This document shows, one piece after another, positions 28,820 to 38,021 of a DNA stretch of 64,000 nucleotides. The notes under the pieces were generated by a model. The model was not told the DNA's origin, did no database searches, and was given only the letters and a program-made list of their open reading frames with translations. The DNA lies in NCBI RefSeq assembly GCF_000260435.1, contig NZ_BACQ01000014.1, forward strand, positions 1 through 64,000, written 5' to 3'. Source of the DNA: Lacticaseibacillus zeae DSM 20178 = KCTC 3804 (lineage in GTDB: Bacteria; Bacillota; Bacilli; Lactobacillales; Lactobacillaceae). Made by a program: the position numbers and the translations under genes. Each line of letters opens with the position of its first letter. Position 1 is the stretch's first letter.

Positions 28820-28909
28820 TCACTTAAGAGATCGTAGCGGCAGCATAATGGGCCTTCCGGGATCCGCTAAATCGCTGCTACTACCGCTACTCTTTGAAGA
28901 TTGTTCCAT
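28820..28909 (-). CDS. Possible 29-residue leader ORF between M-box and ATPase-like gene
   Basis: After the riboswitch terminator, AAAAGGTGG precedes an ATG at 28909 that opens 29 codons. The product is Ser-rich at the start and carries Pro in the second half (DPGRPIMLPL), ending at TGA 28820. Its stop is 59 nt before the ATPase-like start. The ribosome-binding site is better than many here, so it may be translated. It could be a leader peptide, a small membrane-protein partner or a decayed upstream part of the ATPase; its composition does not look membrane-spanning. It is too short to judge by coding bias. Confidence 0.45.
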   Translation of the reverse strand: MEQSSKSSGSSSDLADPGRPIMLPLRSLK

Positions 28910-28942
28910 TATGCTCACCACCTTTTCTACTTTCCCTCAGAT

Positions 28943-28974
28943 AAAAAAACTGCACGCCGATTGAGGACGTGCAG
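28943..28974 (-). terminator. M-box expression-platform terminator
   Basis: CTGCACG and CGTGCAG pair around an 11-nt loop, then seven T on the minus strand. It starts 7 nt after the aptamer, the usual arrangement for Mg2+-induced termination. Confidence 0.85.
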
Positions 28975-28980
28975 AAATAG

Positions 28981-29136
28981 CATCCCAATCGTTTAGTTTT
29001 AGCACTATACGCCTAGAAGCGAGCTTCAGTTGCGTTAGCGTAAGCCTTAATGGGCAAACGCAGTTGACTCAATTGGCATCTCTCGATGTTTCTGAGCAGC
29101 AACATTGTTCGTATAGGAGCCTCACCTAACGGAAAG
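28981..29136 (-). ncRNA. M-box (ykoK leader) magnesium riboswitch
   Basis: The minus strand matches the M-box aptamer in all its conserved blocks and in order: CGTTAGGTGAGGCTCCTATA near the 5' end, GTTGCTGCTCAGAAA, TGCCAATTGAGTCAAC, the variable GCGTTTGC..GCTAACGC hairpin, then GCTTCTAGGCGTATAGTGCT and AAACGATTGG at the 3' end. Known M-boxes sense Mg2+ and end transcription of Mg2+ transporter genes when Mg2+ is plentiful. A strong promoter precedes it and a terminator follows, so the controlled gene is the ATPase-like CDS at 27945-28760 (with the small ORF between). Confidence 0.93.
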
Positions 29137-29160
29137 CACCGTATTTATTTACCGTAATCT

Positions 29161-29189
29161 ATAGTAGCCGATGAAAAGAGGGATGTCAA
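29161..29189 (-). promoter_or_regulatory. Promoter of the M-box transcript
   Basis: Consensus TTGACA (29184-29189), 17 bp and TACTAT (29161-29166) on the minus strand, about 25 nt upstream of the aptamer. Confidence 0.8.
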
Positions 29190-29245
29190 CAATAACACGA
29201 ACCCTCTTCCACAATTGTGCCGACCGCAATGAAAATTCAGCTGTT

Positions 29246-29800
29246 TTAATGAATCAAAACAGCATTTGGATCGATTGAGAAGGGATGTTCCTTATTGATG
29301 TGGTCGTAAAACAAAACACCATTCAAGTGGTCAATCTCGTGCTGGCACACAATGGCAGGATAGTTCTTAAGGCGGACTTTTTTATGTTCTCCGGCCTCGT
29401 TTTGATAAGCAATCGTGATGCGATCGGCCCGAACGACATAACCGGGAATATCTTTATCAACAGACAAGCAGCCTTCACCTTCAGCAAGAGCAGCGTGCTG
29501 TACGCTGTTGCTGATGATCCGCGGATTGATCAAAACTTCCTTGAAAAGGATTTCGTTATTTTCTCCGGGCACGAGAACCGCAGCCATCGCTTTGCTCTGG
29601 CCGACTTGCGGTGCTGCCAAACCAACGCCGGGGCGCAAATGGTATTTTTCGTTTTGCTCTTCATCTTGACTAATCACCAGATAGGCCATCATGTCGTGAG
29701 CCAATTTTTTGTCTTCATCAGAAAGAGGAAACGTTACCGGCTTAGCTCTTTCACGCAAAACTTTAGCGCCGTCACGAGTGATATCCTTCATTAAATACAA
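29246..29800 (-). CDS. def: Peptide deformylase
   Basis: Def removes the formyl group from nascent proteins. The 184-residue type 2 enzyme has all three motifs: GVGLAAPQ (near 58), EGCLS (metal Cys) and QHEIDHLNG (metal His pair and catalytic Glu). The start is TTG at 29800, eight bases after GGAGG, giving [10 protein letters not shown], which matches the N-terminus of Bacillus def; the ATG three codons later is too far from the ribosome-binding site. It appears monocistronic; an extended -10 (TGC-TAATCT, minus strand about 29830-29838) may drive it. Confidence 0.97.
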   Translation of the reverse strand: MYLMKDITRDGAKVLRERAKPVTFPLSDEDKKLAHDMMAYLVISQDEEQNEKYHLRPGVGLAAPQVGQSKAMAAVLVPGENNEILFKEVLINPRIISNSVQHAALAEGEGCLSVDKDIPGYVVRADRITIAYQNEAGEHKKVRLKNYPAIVCQHEIDHLNGVLFYDHINKEHPFSIDPNAVLIH

Positions 29801-29838
29801 GATCCGTACCTCCGTTCATTTCTTTTACTAGATTAGCA

Positions 29839-30185
29839 CACCGCTGCAAGTGTGAAAAGCAAAGCATGAAACATCTTGTACGCCAAAGGCTGCATTCAAT
29901 AAAAAAGCATTTAATTTTCTGTACGCTTAATGGTCATGTTGTTGTTCCCATTTTCTCTGGTTCGTGTTGTTACTTATTAGCATAGTGCGGAACCCGCTCG
30001 ATGTTAAAACGTATAATGGCGTTAAAAAAGAACCGATCCAAGCACTATTCCTCAGCCTTGGATCGGTTCCTTTCATTTTGAAGTTTCTGGGGAGTTGGGA
30101 ATTTTACCTTTTAACCGCTTGGTCACTGCAAAGGATGATCTGCCCAACAACAATGACTGTGCACTGCACCTTCTACATCATTCTC
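29839..30185. other. Gap upstream of def
   Basis: Apart from the terminator at 30024-30073 I find no supported feature. The plus-strand frame 29964-30260 runs straight through that terminator and has no ribosome-binding site. Confidence 0.5.
30024..30073 (-). terminator. Terminator after the unknown membrane protein gene
   Basis: GAACCGATCCAAG and CTTGGATCGGTTC pair around a loop of about 16 nt, with TTTTTT after the stem on the minus strand. It lies about 115 nt past the stop at 30186. Confidence 0.8.
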
Positions 30186-30644
30186 TCACGCCACGCGATT
30201 GACATCACGGACATACTCAATGGTTGCTTGGTTGGTGATGAACGCGACATCGACATGTAATTGGCCGTCCAACACAAAAAAATCGGTGATCACAAAAGGC
30301 GGCAATGCAGGATCCGAACTGGCAATGTCCAGTTCTTCGGCTGCGTTCTGCAAAGCTTTTTCAAGGGGCTGCTGTTTGAGGGTTTTTGTTTGTAACGGTA
30401 ATTGATATGAAAATGCCATGATGCCATGTCCCCATATGTCTGCCATCGGTTTTGACACCAACGGCTTAGCGACGGGAAAATCCAGTGTCTGTAAAGCTGC
30501 CGCCATTGTTTGATCTGTTAATCGTTGGCTGTGATGAAGTAATATTTGAATGGCTTTGTTACGCCGCCAGCGTTTCCTAAATGCTAAGAGAATTGCCACG
30601 ACAACCAGTAACAAGACGACTAAAAACCATACTATGACGTCCAC
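30186..30644 (-). CDS. Unknown protein with an N-terminal membrane helix
   Basis: The 152-residue protein starts with one transmembrane helix (about residues 4-22, Val/Leu-rich) followed by a basic stop-transfer (RKRWRRNK), so the rest is probably cytosolic. I recognise no domain. The start is uncertain: the GTG at 30644 overlaps the GGGGG that would be its ribosome-binding site, so another codon may be used. It stands alone, with a terminator, divergent from rpoY-rnjA. Confidence 0.6.
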   Translation of the reverse strand: MDVIVWFLVVLLLVVVAILLAFRKRWRRNKAIQILLHHSQRLTDQTMAAALQTLDFPVAKPLVSKPMADIWGHGIMAFSYQLPLQTKTLKQQPLEKALQNAAEELDIASSDPALPPFVITDFFVLDGQLHVDVAFITNQATIEYVRDVNRVA

Positions 30645-31179
30645 CCCCTTCTAGATCGCACCTTCGTGTCTTCTATCATTATTATACCTAAAACCAGTCG
30701 CAACTCGCTAATCAGACAAAAACATTTGGCAGTCATCGCCTTTAATCTAAAATTCTGAAAAGTGCTGACTGATTTTTCAACTCGCAATCGCGTTTGTTAA
30801 CGCGGAAGCTGACGTATAAAAGTGGTGATGGTAATCACTAAAATCCGCTGCGCACCGTCCAATCCTGCTGTTCAACATGTAACTACCCTCTTCAAAATGC
30901 GTTCTCTGTTCATTCCTTCTTGATTATGCTAAACTGTTGCTAGCTGTTGTGTTCACAACAAATCGATCGGTCATAAAGGTTTTAGGAGTTGTGGCAAGAA
31001 ATGAACCACAGTAAGGGTGTTTTGTTGCCATTTTGCGGTTCAATCGGTGCGAAATATCGGCCATTCCAAGGAGATCGACCATGTTTTTTTATGGTTCGTT
31101 ATCTCGGTGGTGTGTCCCTTTTTTCGGAAGCCATTTTGTCACACTTCCTTTCTTTTTGTACCACGGAAGGAGTCCAATC
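30645..31179. other. Long gap upstream of rpoY
   Basis: The gap contains the probable promoter at 30928. The frame 30989-31183 (64 codons, ending ATGA across the rpoY start) is Cys/Phe-rich with no family resemblance and no well-placed ribosome-binding site. I do not call it a gene, though a leader peptide is possible. 30660-30920 shows nothing recognisable. Confidence 0.4.
30928..30935 (+). promoter_or_regulatory. Probable rpoY-rnjA promoter with an inverted repeat
   Basis: TGC-TAAACT is an extended -10 with only a weak -35. Ten bases further, TGTTGTG and CACAACA (30945-30960) form a 7-bp palindrome with a 2-bp spacer, at or just after the transcription start, where an operator could lie. 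About 245 nt separate it from rpoY. Confidence 0.4.
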
Positions 31180-31392
31180 ATGATCTACAAAGTCTTATAT
31201 CAAAAAGACAAGGTCCAAAATCCGCGGCGGGAAACAACCCAGACGCTTTACCTCGAGGCGCCATCTGCGGTTGAAGCGCGTGCACTTGTAGAAGCGAACA
31301 CGCCTTACAACATTGAATTTATCCAGGAACTCTCCGGAAATTTCCTGGAGTATGAGGAAAAGTCAGCCAACTTTAAGCTGACCACCTTCTAA
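31180..31392 (+). CDS. rpoY: RNA polymerase epsilon subunit
   Basis: RpoY (DUF1447, YkzG in Bacillus) is a small accessory subunit of Firmicute RNA polymerase. The 70 residues start [20 protein letters not shown] and contain [16 protein letters not shown], matching the family. GGAAGGAG precedes the ATG at 31180. The same frame is open further upstream, but that part is unlike the family. It lies 4 nt before rnjA, the conserved rpoY-rnjA pairing. Confidence 0.95.
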   Translation: MIYKVLYQKDKVQNPRRETTQTLYLEAPSAVEARALVEANTPYNIEFIQELSGNFLEYEEKSANFKLTTF

Positions 31393-31396
31393 TCAT

Positions 31397-33079
31397 ATGA
31401 AATTAAATATTAAAAATAACGAAACCGCCGTCTTTGCTGTCGGCGGTTTAGGTGAAATCGGGAAGAACATGTACGGGGTTCAATTCCAAGATGAAATCAT
31501 CGTCATCGATGCGGGGATCAAATTTCCTGAAGATGACCTGCTTGGTATTGATTATGTCATTTCCGATTATTCCTATTTAGTTCAGAACAAAGACAAGATC
31601 AAGGCTTTGGTTATTACCCATGGCCACGAAGATCATATCGGCGGCATTCCCTACTTCCTTGAGCAGGTTCCAAACGTCCCGATTTATGCTGGGCCGTTAG
31701 CAGCTGCCTTGATTCGCGGCAAGCTCGAGGAACACGGCTTGTTACGCACAACAAAGCTGACGGAGATCAATGAAGACACCGTTTTAAAGTTTAAAAAACT
31801 GAGTGTCGAGTTTTTCCGCACCACCCACAGTATCCCGGATACATTGGGTATTGCCGTCCACACGCCACAGGGAATTGTCATTCAGACCGGTGACTTTAAG
31901 TTTGATCTGACGCCGGTTGGTGACCAACCTTCACCGAATTTTCAAAAAATGTGTCGTTTCGCCGAAGAAGGCGTCCTAGTCTTAATGTCTGACTCGACCA
32001 ATGCCGAGATCCCGACGTTTACCAAATCTGAACGGTTTGTCGGCAAGTCGATTCGCCATATTTTTGATCGGATTGATGGGCGTATTATCTTCGCGACATT
32101 TGCGTCCAACATTTCACGAATTGCGCAGGCTGCTGATGCCGCCATGGCACATGACCGCAAGATTGCGGTCTTTGGCCGTTCGATGGAAACAGCCATGGTC
32201 AATGGCCGTGAGCTGGGTTATCTGAATATCCCTGACGATGTTTTAATCGATGCCCATCAGTTGAATTCACTACCTGCTGATAAGGTTATGATTCTGTGTA
32301 CCGGCTCGCAAGGTGAACCAATGGCTGCTTTAAGTCGGATTGCGAATGGTACCCATCGCCAAATCAGCATCCAGCCCGGCGACACCGTCATTTTCTCCAG
32401 TAATCCGATTCCGGGTAACACGGTTAGCGTCAACCACGTGATTAACCAACTGAGCGAAGCCGGTGCCGAAGTGATTCATGGCAAAGTCAACAACGTCCAT
32501 ACTTCCGGCCACGGTGGTCAAGAAGATCAGAAATTGATGTTGCGCCTGATTAAACCGAAATTCTTCATGGCCTGCCATGGTGAATATCGGATGCAAAAGA
32601 TTCACTGTGAACTCGCTCAACAATGCGGGGTTCCGGAAAAGAATTGCTTCATCATGGAAAATGGTGACGTATTGGCACTCACGGAAAAAAGTGCGCGGAT
32701 CGCGGGCCACTTCCCTGCTGGCGACGTTTACATCGATGGCAGCGGCGTTGGCGACATCGGCAATGCGGTTATCCGCGATCGTCGCATGTTGTCAGAAGAA
32801 GGTTTGGTCGTCGTAGTCGCAACCATCAACATGCAGAAGCAAGCTGTTTTGGCTGGCCCGGATTTGCTCTCACGCGGGTTCATCTACATGCGTGAATCAG
32901 GCGAATTGATCAACCAAGCCCAGCGGCGGGTTTATCGCACGATCAAATCCACTTTTTCCAATAATGAAAAAGTAACCGAGGCAAGTTTAAAAGACGCAAT
33001 TATCAGTAACTTGCAGGAATTTCTTTTCGATAAAACCGAACGACATCCAGTTATTTTGCCGATGTTGATTTTACTTTAA
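31397..33079 (+). CDS. rnjA: Ribonuclease J1
   Basis: RNase J1 degrades and matures RNA by 5'-3' exonuclease and endonuclease action and is the catalytic partner of J2. The 560 residues contain the intact metal site HGHEDH (residues 75-80), the second lactamase motifs (GDFKFD), beta-CASP motifs ([19 protein letters not shown]) and the C-terminal domain. It follows rpoY by 4 nt and ends in a strong terminator. Comparison with rnjB (same length, same domain order) shows clear divergence. Confidence 0.97.
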   Translation: MKLNIKNNETAVFAVGGLGEIGKNMYGVQFQDEIIVIDAGIKFPEDDLLGIDYVISDYSYLVQNKDKIKALVITHGHEDHIGGIPYFLEQVPNVPIYAGPLAAALIRGKLEEHGLLRTTKLTEINEDTVLKFKKLSVEFFRTTHSIPDTLGIAVHTPQGIVIQTGDFKFDLTPVGDQPSPNFQKMCRFAEEGVLVLMSDSTNAEIPTFTKSERFVGKSIRHIFDRIDGRIIFATFASNISRIAQAADAAMAHDRKIAVFGRSMETAMVNGRELGYLNIPDDVLIDAHQLNSLPADKVMILCTGSQGEPMAALSRIANGTHRQISIQPGDTVIFSSNPIPGNTVSVNHVINQLSEAGAEVIHGKVNNVHTSGHGGQEDQKLMLRLIKPKFFMACHGEYRMQKIHCELAQQCGVPEKNCFIMENGDVLALTEKSARIAGHFPAGDVYIDGSGVGDIGNAVIRDRRMLSEEGLVVVVATINMQKQAVLAGPDLLSRGFIYMRESGELINQAQRRVYRTIKSTFSNNEKVTEASLKDAIISNLQEFLFDKTERHPVILPMLILL

Positions 33080-33123
33080 AGCCGACTTGTCAAAAACAAT
33101 CGTCATTCAAAATGTCGATCATG

Positions 33124-33164
33124 ACCGTACTGCCGCATTGTTGCCGGCAGTACGGTATTTTTTT
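33124..33164 (+). terminator. Terminator of rpoY-rnjA
   Basis: ACCGTACTGCC and GGCAGTACGGT pair, followed by seven T. Confidence 0.92.
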
Positions 33165-33189
33165 GGCCTCTGGAGAAGACGTCATTGCA

Positions 33190-33217
33190 TTGTTTTTCTT
33201 CAGTTTTTCGGTATAAT
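33190..33217 (+). promoter_or_regulatory. Promoter of the lipid kinase gene
   Basis: TTGTTT (33190-33195), 16 bp and TATAAT (33212-33217), 30 nt before the ATG. Confidence 0.6.
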
Positions 33218-33247
33218 TGATTGCGTGTCTGATTAGGAGGAAAGTTG

Positions 33248-34198
33248 ATGGCGGCTGTTTTTTATTATCTTATCTATAACCCGGCGGCTGGTGGCGGTGC
33301 GGCCATCCCGATTTTTAAACAGGTTAAGGCCGTCTTGGACCAGCGCCAGTTGCCTTACGCAATCAAAACCTCGCGTTATCCTGGCCATACCAACGTTATT
33401 ACCAAACAGATCGGTAACTTTAACACGCATGAACATCCGGTTCTGTTGGTGATCGGCGGCGATGGCACGTTGAATCAGGCTATCAATGGATTAATCGGCA
33501 CTCGCCAACATGACATCCCGGTTGCCTATGTACCAGCCGGATCGGGCAATGATTTCGCCCGCGGCATCGGTATGTCAGAGGACCCGATGCATGCGCTAGA
33601 ACAGATTCTGCAAGCTTCTAACCCGGTTACAATTGATATCGGTCGCTACCACGAACGAACCCGCGATGAATCCGGATATTTTGTCAACAATATCGGCATC
33701 GGGTTTGATGCAGCCGTCGTCAATGCCGCCAATCATAGCGACAGCAAACAACTGTTAAACAAATTCCACCTCGGCAAGTTAACCTACTTATTCCATGTTC
33801 TCGGCATGTTACTGACTCGCCGCCCTTTTCCGGTGGCAGTTTATGAAAAAGGCGTCCGCCATTTTTTTCACCATGCTTATATTTGCACAACCACGAATAT
33901 TCCTTACTTCGGCGGCGGTATCCGGCTTTACAAACCCGCCGATCCGACTGATGGCCAGTTAGACCTAGTGATCGTGGAATGGTTCAATATCGTCTCCTGG
34001 GCCTTGGCGATGCTGCAACTGCTGCGCGGCAAAACACCGACCAGTAAAGCCGTTCACCTTTTTCATGCGAATAAACTAACGGTCGAGACCAGCTCCCTGG
34101 AATTCGGCCAGATGGATGGCGAAGAGATGGGAACGCGACCATTTGAAATTGACTTCTCAGTGGCCAGCCAGCGCTTTTGGATTGACCGCAGTATTTAA
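33248..34198 (+). CDS. Diacylglycerol kinase family lipid kinase
   Basis: The 316-residue protein belongs to the DagK/YegS/LCB5 fold. It has NPAAGGGAA (N-terminal nucleotide loop), GGDGTLNQAINGL (near 74, catalytic glycine-rich loop) and VPAGSGNDFARGIG. Members phosphorylate diacylglycerol or other lipids with ATP; in Gram-positives DgkB recycles diacylglycerol from lipoteichoic acid synthesis. The exact substrate is not readable. The ATG at 33248 is chosen over an upstream TTG because TAGGAGG lies 7 nt before it. Monocistronic. Confidence 0.9.
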   Translation: MAAVFYYLIYNPAAGGGAAIPIFKQVKAVLDQRQLPYAIKTSRYPGHTNVITKQIGNFNTHEHPVLLVIGGDGTLNQAINGLIGTRQHDIPVAYVPAGSGNDFARGIGMSEDPMHALEQILQASNPVTIDIGRYHERTRDESGYFVNNIGIGFDAAVVNAANHSDSKQLLNKFHLGKLTYLFHVLGMLLTRRPFPVAVYEKGVRHFFHHAYICTTTNIPYFGGGIRLYKPADPTDGQLDLVIVEWFNIVSWALAMLQLLRGKTPTSKAVHLFHANKLTVETSSLEFGQMDGEEMGTRPFEIDFSVASQRFWIDRSI

Positions 34199-34205
34199 AT
34201 GAATG

Positions 34206-34258
34206 ACAAAACGGCACCGATTCTTTGTGAAATTTCACAAGGATCGGTGCCGTTTTGT
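34206..34258. terminator. Bidirectional terminator between lipid kinase and acetyltransferase
   Basis: ACAAAACGGCACCGAT and ATCGGTGCCGTTTTGT pair over 16 bp, with inner TTGTGAA/TTTCACAA pairing. A and T flanks suit both convergent genes. Confidence 0.85.
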
Positions 34259-34326
34259 GCTATTCAGTGCTCTTATTGATCAACGTGCGCTAAACCGGTT
34301 ACTTAAATTTTGCTACCAAGATCCAA

Positions 34327-35544
34327 TCAGAAATAACCCGAAAAGTAAGGCTCTTCCATTGGGACGGCATTTTCCAACAATTTAATGGCGTGTTTACTTG
34401 CCGAAAGCCGCTCGATTTGGGCCAAATAAGAAGGCCGCCGATAACTCATGAGCATGGTTGTCAGTGTCTGAATGTCTGTCGTAATGGCTTCGCCCACCGG
34501 CCGATCGGTAATATGCACTTGCTGATTTTCATCCCAATAAACCCCAAAGGTGCCGTTGTTCCATGGCGCTAACGGATCACTCACAATAAAGTGGAATGGT
34601 TCCGTCGTCTCGGTTGCAAACGGGTATTGTGCCAAGAAGGCTTTGACATCCACAATCCGCGCCATGAAGTAAGGTTTGATGGTTTGATAGATATCCCCGT
34701 CATCCAAGAGAAAATGCAACGGCTCATTTTTGTAAATATTGCCTTTAACATGTGTCACCATCGAAAAATGGGCACTGATGAAGTTCCACAACCCGACGCG
34801 GGCTTCCTGATTGGTGTAGATCATTTCCTTCACGTGGAAAACCTCGTCCGCAATCCAATACAAAACATAGCCTTGAGGTTGATCATCGGCATCATAATAC
34901 ACACCGGCTGTCCGTTCTTCTTCATTTTCCCAGCGCCAATACTCATCCCAGTTTAACTGGTTGCGAATCATGGCGCCGTGATTTTTCATGGCGAAGCGGT
35001 TGTACGTTTCAATCACGTCAGGATCATCAATTTCCAGACGTTCAACGTGGCCAGGCACATTAACCTGTTTCGGCAGCTGAGTATCTTTGACGTCAAACGT
35101 GAGATGATCCGACATAATCTCCCAGCCTTTTTTGCGATAAAACGGAATGCTGTAGGGATACAGATACGAAATCCATTGTTTGTGGCTACGCATATGCTCC
35201 AAGCCCAACTTAACTAAATCATGCATCAGCCCATGACCCGCGTATTCCGGATAAGTCCCGACGCCGGTTAGTCCGGCCATTTGATACAACGTCCCATGAA
35301 TGTTCACCGTGCAAGGATAAATAGCAAGCGAGCTAACAAGCTCATCTTTATGGAACCACCCCAACACATCTGACTTTTCCAAAACCGGACGCTTGGCCCG
35401 CTCCAACTCGCCTTCTTCATAGCCGGATTGTTCTAAGTCTTTTTGCGTGACCTGAAACACATAAGTCAAAAGATCGTTGAACTGCTCAAGATCCTTAGGT
35501 GTCACTGGCTTAATGACCAGTGACTTGCGTATGTTGTCCTCCAT
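34327..35544 (-). CDS. Eis-like GNAT N-acetyltransferase
   Basis: The 405-residue protein has the three-part Eis architecture. An N-terminal GNAT domain carries GVGTYPEYAGHGLMHDLV (acetyl-CoA loop, about residues 91-108) and YPYSIPFYRKKGWEI. A second GNAT-like domain follows, then an SCP2-like C-terminal domain. Mycobacterial Eis acetylates aminoglycosides and peptides; the substrates of Firmicute relatives are mostly unknown. It lies 6 nt after recD2, probably in the same transcript. AAGGAG is a little far (12 nt) from the ATG. Confidence 0.85.
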   Translation of the reverse strand: MEDNIRKSLVIKPVTPKDLEQFNDLLTYVFQVTQKDLEQSGYEEGELERAKRPVLEKSDVLGWFHKDELVSSLAIYPCTVNIHGTLYQMAGLTGVGTYPEYAGHGLMHDLVKLGLEHMRSHKQWISYLYPYSIPFYRKKGWEIMSDHLTFDVKDTQLPKQVNVPGHVERLEIDDPDVIETYNRFAMKNHGAMIRNQLNWDEYWRWENEEERTAGVYYDADDQPQGYVLYWIADEVFHVKEMIYTNQEARVGLWNFISAHFSMVTHVKGNIYKNEPLHFLLDDGDIYQTIKPYFMARIVDVKAFLAQYPFATETTEPFHFIVSDPLAPWNNGTFGVYWDENQQVHITDRPVGEAITTDIQTLTTMLMSYRRPSYLAQIERLSASKHAIKLLENAVPMEEPYFSGYF

Positions 35545-35550
35545 ACAAAA

Positions 35551-38021
35551 TTAATTCTCCTTCGTCATAAACATTTGCGGGGTTATACCATCCATTCCAA
35601 TCATCGGATCAATTTTCTGTGAGGCTGCCAGTGCCGGCGTTAACTGGTGAGGCGCCGTTTTGGCAGGCCTAACTTCATTATCCGAGTCGGAACCATTTGT
35701 GTCAATTTGTGCGGATTGTTGCGGCAAAGCTGGTTGTGGCTCCGCAGCTTCTTCAACAGTCGTTTGTGATCCTTCGATGTCAAACACCTGCTGCAACCGC
35801 TGAACCAACCCCGTGTGCCGATTGACGGCCACTTCACCAACCGCCGTTTCAAAAGCCGCTAGTTCGCCAACCAGAATCAGAAATGACTTTGCCCGGGTAA
35901 TGGCGGTATAGAGTAAGTTTCGCCGCAACATTCGGCGACTTTGCAAGGTTAACGGCAAAATCACCATCGGAAATTCGCTCCCTTGAGCTTTGTGGATCGA
36001 TGTCGCATAGGCAAGCGTGATTTTGCTAAAATCGCTACGCTTATAGGTGATCTCATTGCCGTCAAAATCAATCGTCAGCTCATCGGTTTTGCTAGGTGCT
36101 TCCTTTGCTAACGTAATCCCGACAATCTGGCCGATTTCGCCATTGAAGACATTCTGATTAGGATCATTGACCAGTTGCAGGATTTTATCACCGATTCGAT
36201 ACTCGGTGTCGCCAAAATGAACGGTTTTGGTCCGCGCGCTACGTTTAGGATTTAAAATATTCTGCAGCATTGGATTGAGGCGATCAATTCCCGCCGTTCC
36301 GCGATACATTGGCGCCAAAACCTGAATGTCGGCGATCGAAAACTGCTTAACAGCAGCCCGCTTCACGACCTGACCCACGACTTCCGGCACTTGGCTAGGC
36401 GTGCATGCCAAAAAACTGCGATCCACTTGCGGTTGCGTGAAATCGTCAGGAAGTTTACCGGCATTCACCGCATGAGCTAACGGAATAATCGAACTATCGG
36501 CGTCCTGGCGATGAATATGGGTTAAAGCTGCTTGTGGCAATGCGCCGCTGCGTAAAAGATCCGCGAAAACCTGACCCGGACCCACACTAGGCAACTGATC
36601 CTTATCCCCGACCAAAACAATCTGCATGCCGGGATGAAGCGCGGTCAACAGCGTCCGAAATAAATACGTATCGACCATCGACATTTCATCAATAATCAAC
36701 AGCCCATCCGGCAGATCATTAGGCGCAAAATCCTGCGTATCTACGCCCAGTCCCAATAATCGATGAATGGTACTGGCCGGTAATTGCGTCGTCTCACTGA
36801 TTCGCTTAGCTGCGCGGCCAGTCGGTGCTGCCAACATGATTGGAAATGGATCATCCGAGTTATACTGATTGGCATCTAACGAGAGGTCATGTAGTCGCGC
36901 ATAAGTGCGAACGATACCATCTGTCACGGTCGTTTTTCCGGTACCGGGGCCGCCAGTCAACAGAAAAATCGGCGAGCGTAAAGCCGTGACAATTGCTTTT
37001 TTTGGACATCATCGTAGGCAATGCCGGTGTCTGCCTGCACTTCCGCTAACGTTTTTTCAATATCTGGCAGCTCAGGTTCTTCAGCCTTCGCGCCTGCTTC
37101 GGCTAATCCCTTCAACTGACGGGCAATCTGCCACTCTGAATCATAGAGCCGTTTAGGAGAAATCCGCTTACCTTCAGCGACCAGCTCATTATCTTTAGCC
37201 AGAGTCACAATGGCCTGACCAACGTCATCCGGCTTAACGGCAATATTCCGTGCCCGCTCTAACAAATCAAGTGTCTGGGTAACCAGTGTGCGCAGTTCGA
37301 CAAAAGTGTCCCCTTCACCATCGGTCAGGCGTTGTAGCGTGTCCATGACGGCACCGCCGAGACGCAATTGCGAATCCGGTGCGATATTCAATTTGGCAGC
37401 AATTTGATCGGCGCGGGTAAACCCGATGCCGGCAATATCATTGATGAGTTGATACGGGTTTTGCTTAATCACTTCTAGCGCATCATTTCGGTACTGCTGA
37501 TAAATCCGCCCAGCCATGTTACTGGTGAAGCCGTAATCATTCAGTCCGATGATGACGCGTTCCATGCCTTGATTCGTCTTGAGATTGTCAACCAGCATTT
37601 TTCGCTTTGCAGCGGTGATGCCAAGTCCCTCAAGCGATGCCGGGTCGTCGAGAATCTGATTAATCGCATCCACTCCGAGCTTATCAATGATCTTCTCGGC
37701 AGTTTTAGGCCCGATGCCCGGAAACTTATCCGAACTGAGGTAATTGATCAAACCGGTTTTATTGGTTGGCTGATCAACGTGATAATTATCTGCCTGAAAC
37801 TCTTGGCCATATTTGGGATGGTTAATCACATGACCGGTAAAGGTGTAAGTTTCGTCTTCCTTGATATCACCAAATGTTCCGGTCACGACAATATCCGGTT
37901 CTGTCCAGGTGATGGTCGTAGCCGTAATATCAATCAGGAGAATTTTAAAAAAATTCGTTGGATTCTGAAAGAAAATGCTTTTGACCCGGCCGGTGACACT
38001 ATCCTCATGCCTGTCCATCAT
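35551..38021 (-). CDS. recD2: RecD2 helicase, split by a -1 frameshift at A AAA AAG
   Basis: RecD2 is a 5'-3' DNA helicase of superfamily 1B acting in repair and replication stress. Frame one (38021 to 36957) gives the N-terminal OB and helix-hairpin-helix parts (GIGPKTAEKI; DIAGIGFTRADQIAAKL) as far as YDDVQKK. Frame two (to 35551) continues with the Walker A GGPGTGKTT, IIDEMSMVD, VGDKDQLPSVGPG and the C-terminal TSIHKAQGSEF. Reading back one base at the seven-A run (36997-37003) restores YDDVQKKAIVTALRSPIFLLTGG and one protein of about 823 residues, normal length. It could be programmed frameshifting, a mutation or a base-call error. AGGAGG precedes the start; overlaps the TPR gene by 17 nt. 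Confidence 0.85.
36922..37003 (-). promoter_or_regulatory. Candidate programmed -1 frameshift signal in recD2
   Basis: The heptamer A AAA AAG (minus strand, 36996-37002) is in the correct phase (CAA AAA AAG). After CAAT, TGTCACGG (36984-36991) can pair with CCGTGACA (36922-36929) over 8 bp. The loop between holds a CGCC/GGCG pairing and the CCGGTACCGG palindrome. The spacing fits known -1 signals, but there is no Shine-Dalgarno-like stimulator upstream and the long-loop stem may be chance. Confidence 0.45.

Noticed and set aside
29964-30260. 98-codon plus-strand frame
   Set aside because: It runs through a strong terminator hairpin, has no ribosome-binding site and overlaps the end of an oppositely oriented gene.
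35551-36960. Second half of recD2 as a gene of its own starting at TTG 36960
   Set aside because: There is no ribosome-binding site, and the product lacks the N-terminal domains; the sequence continues the first frame after a -1 shift.
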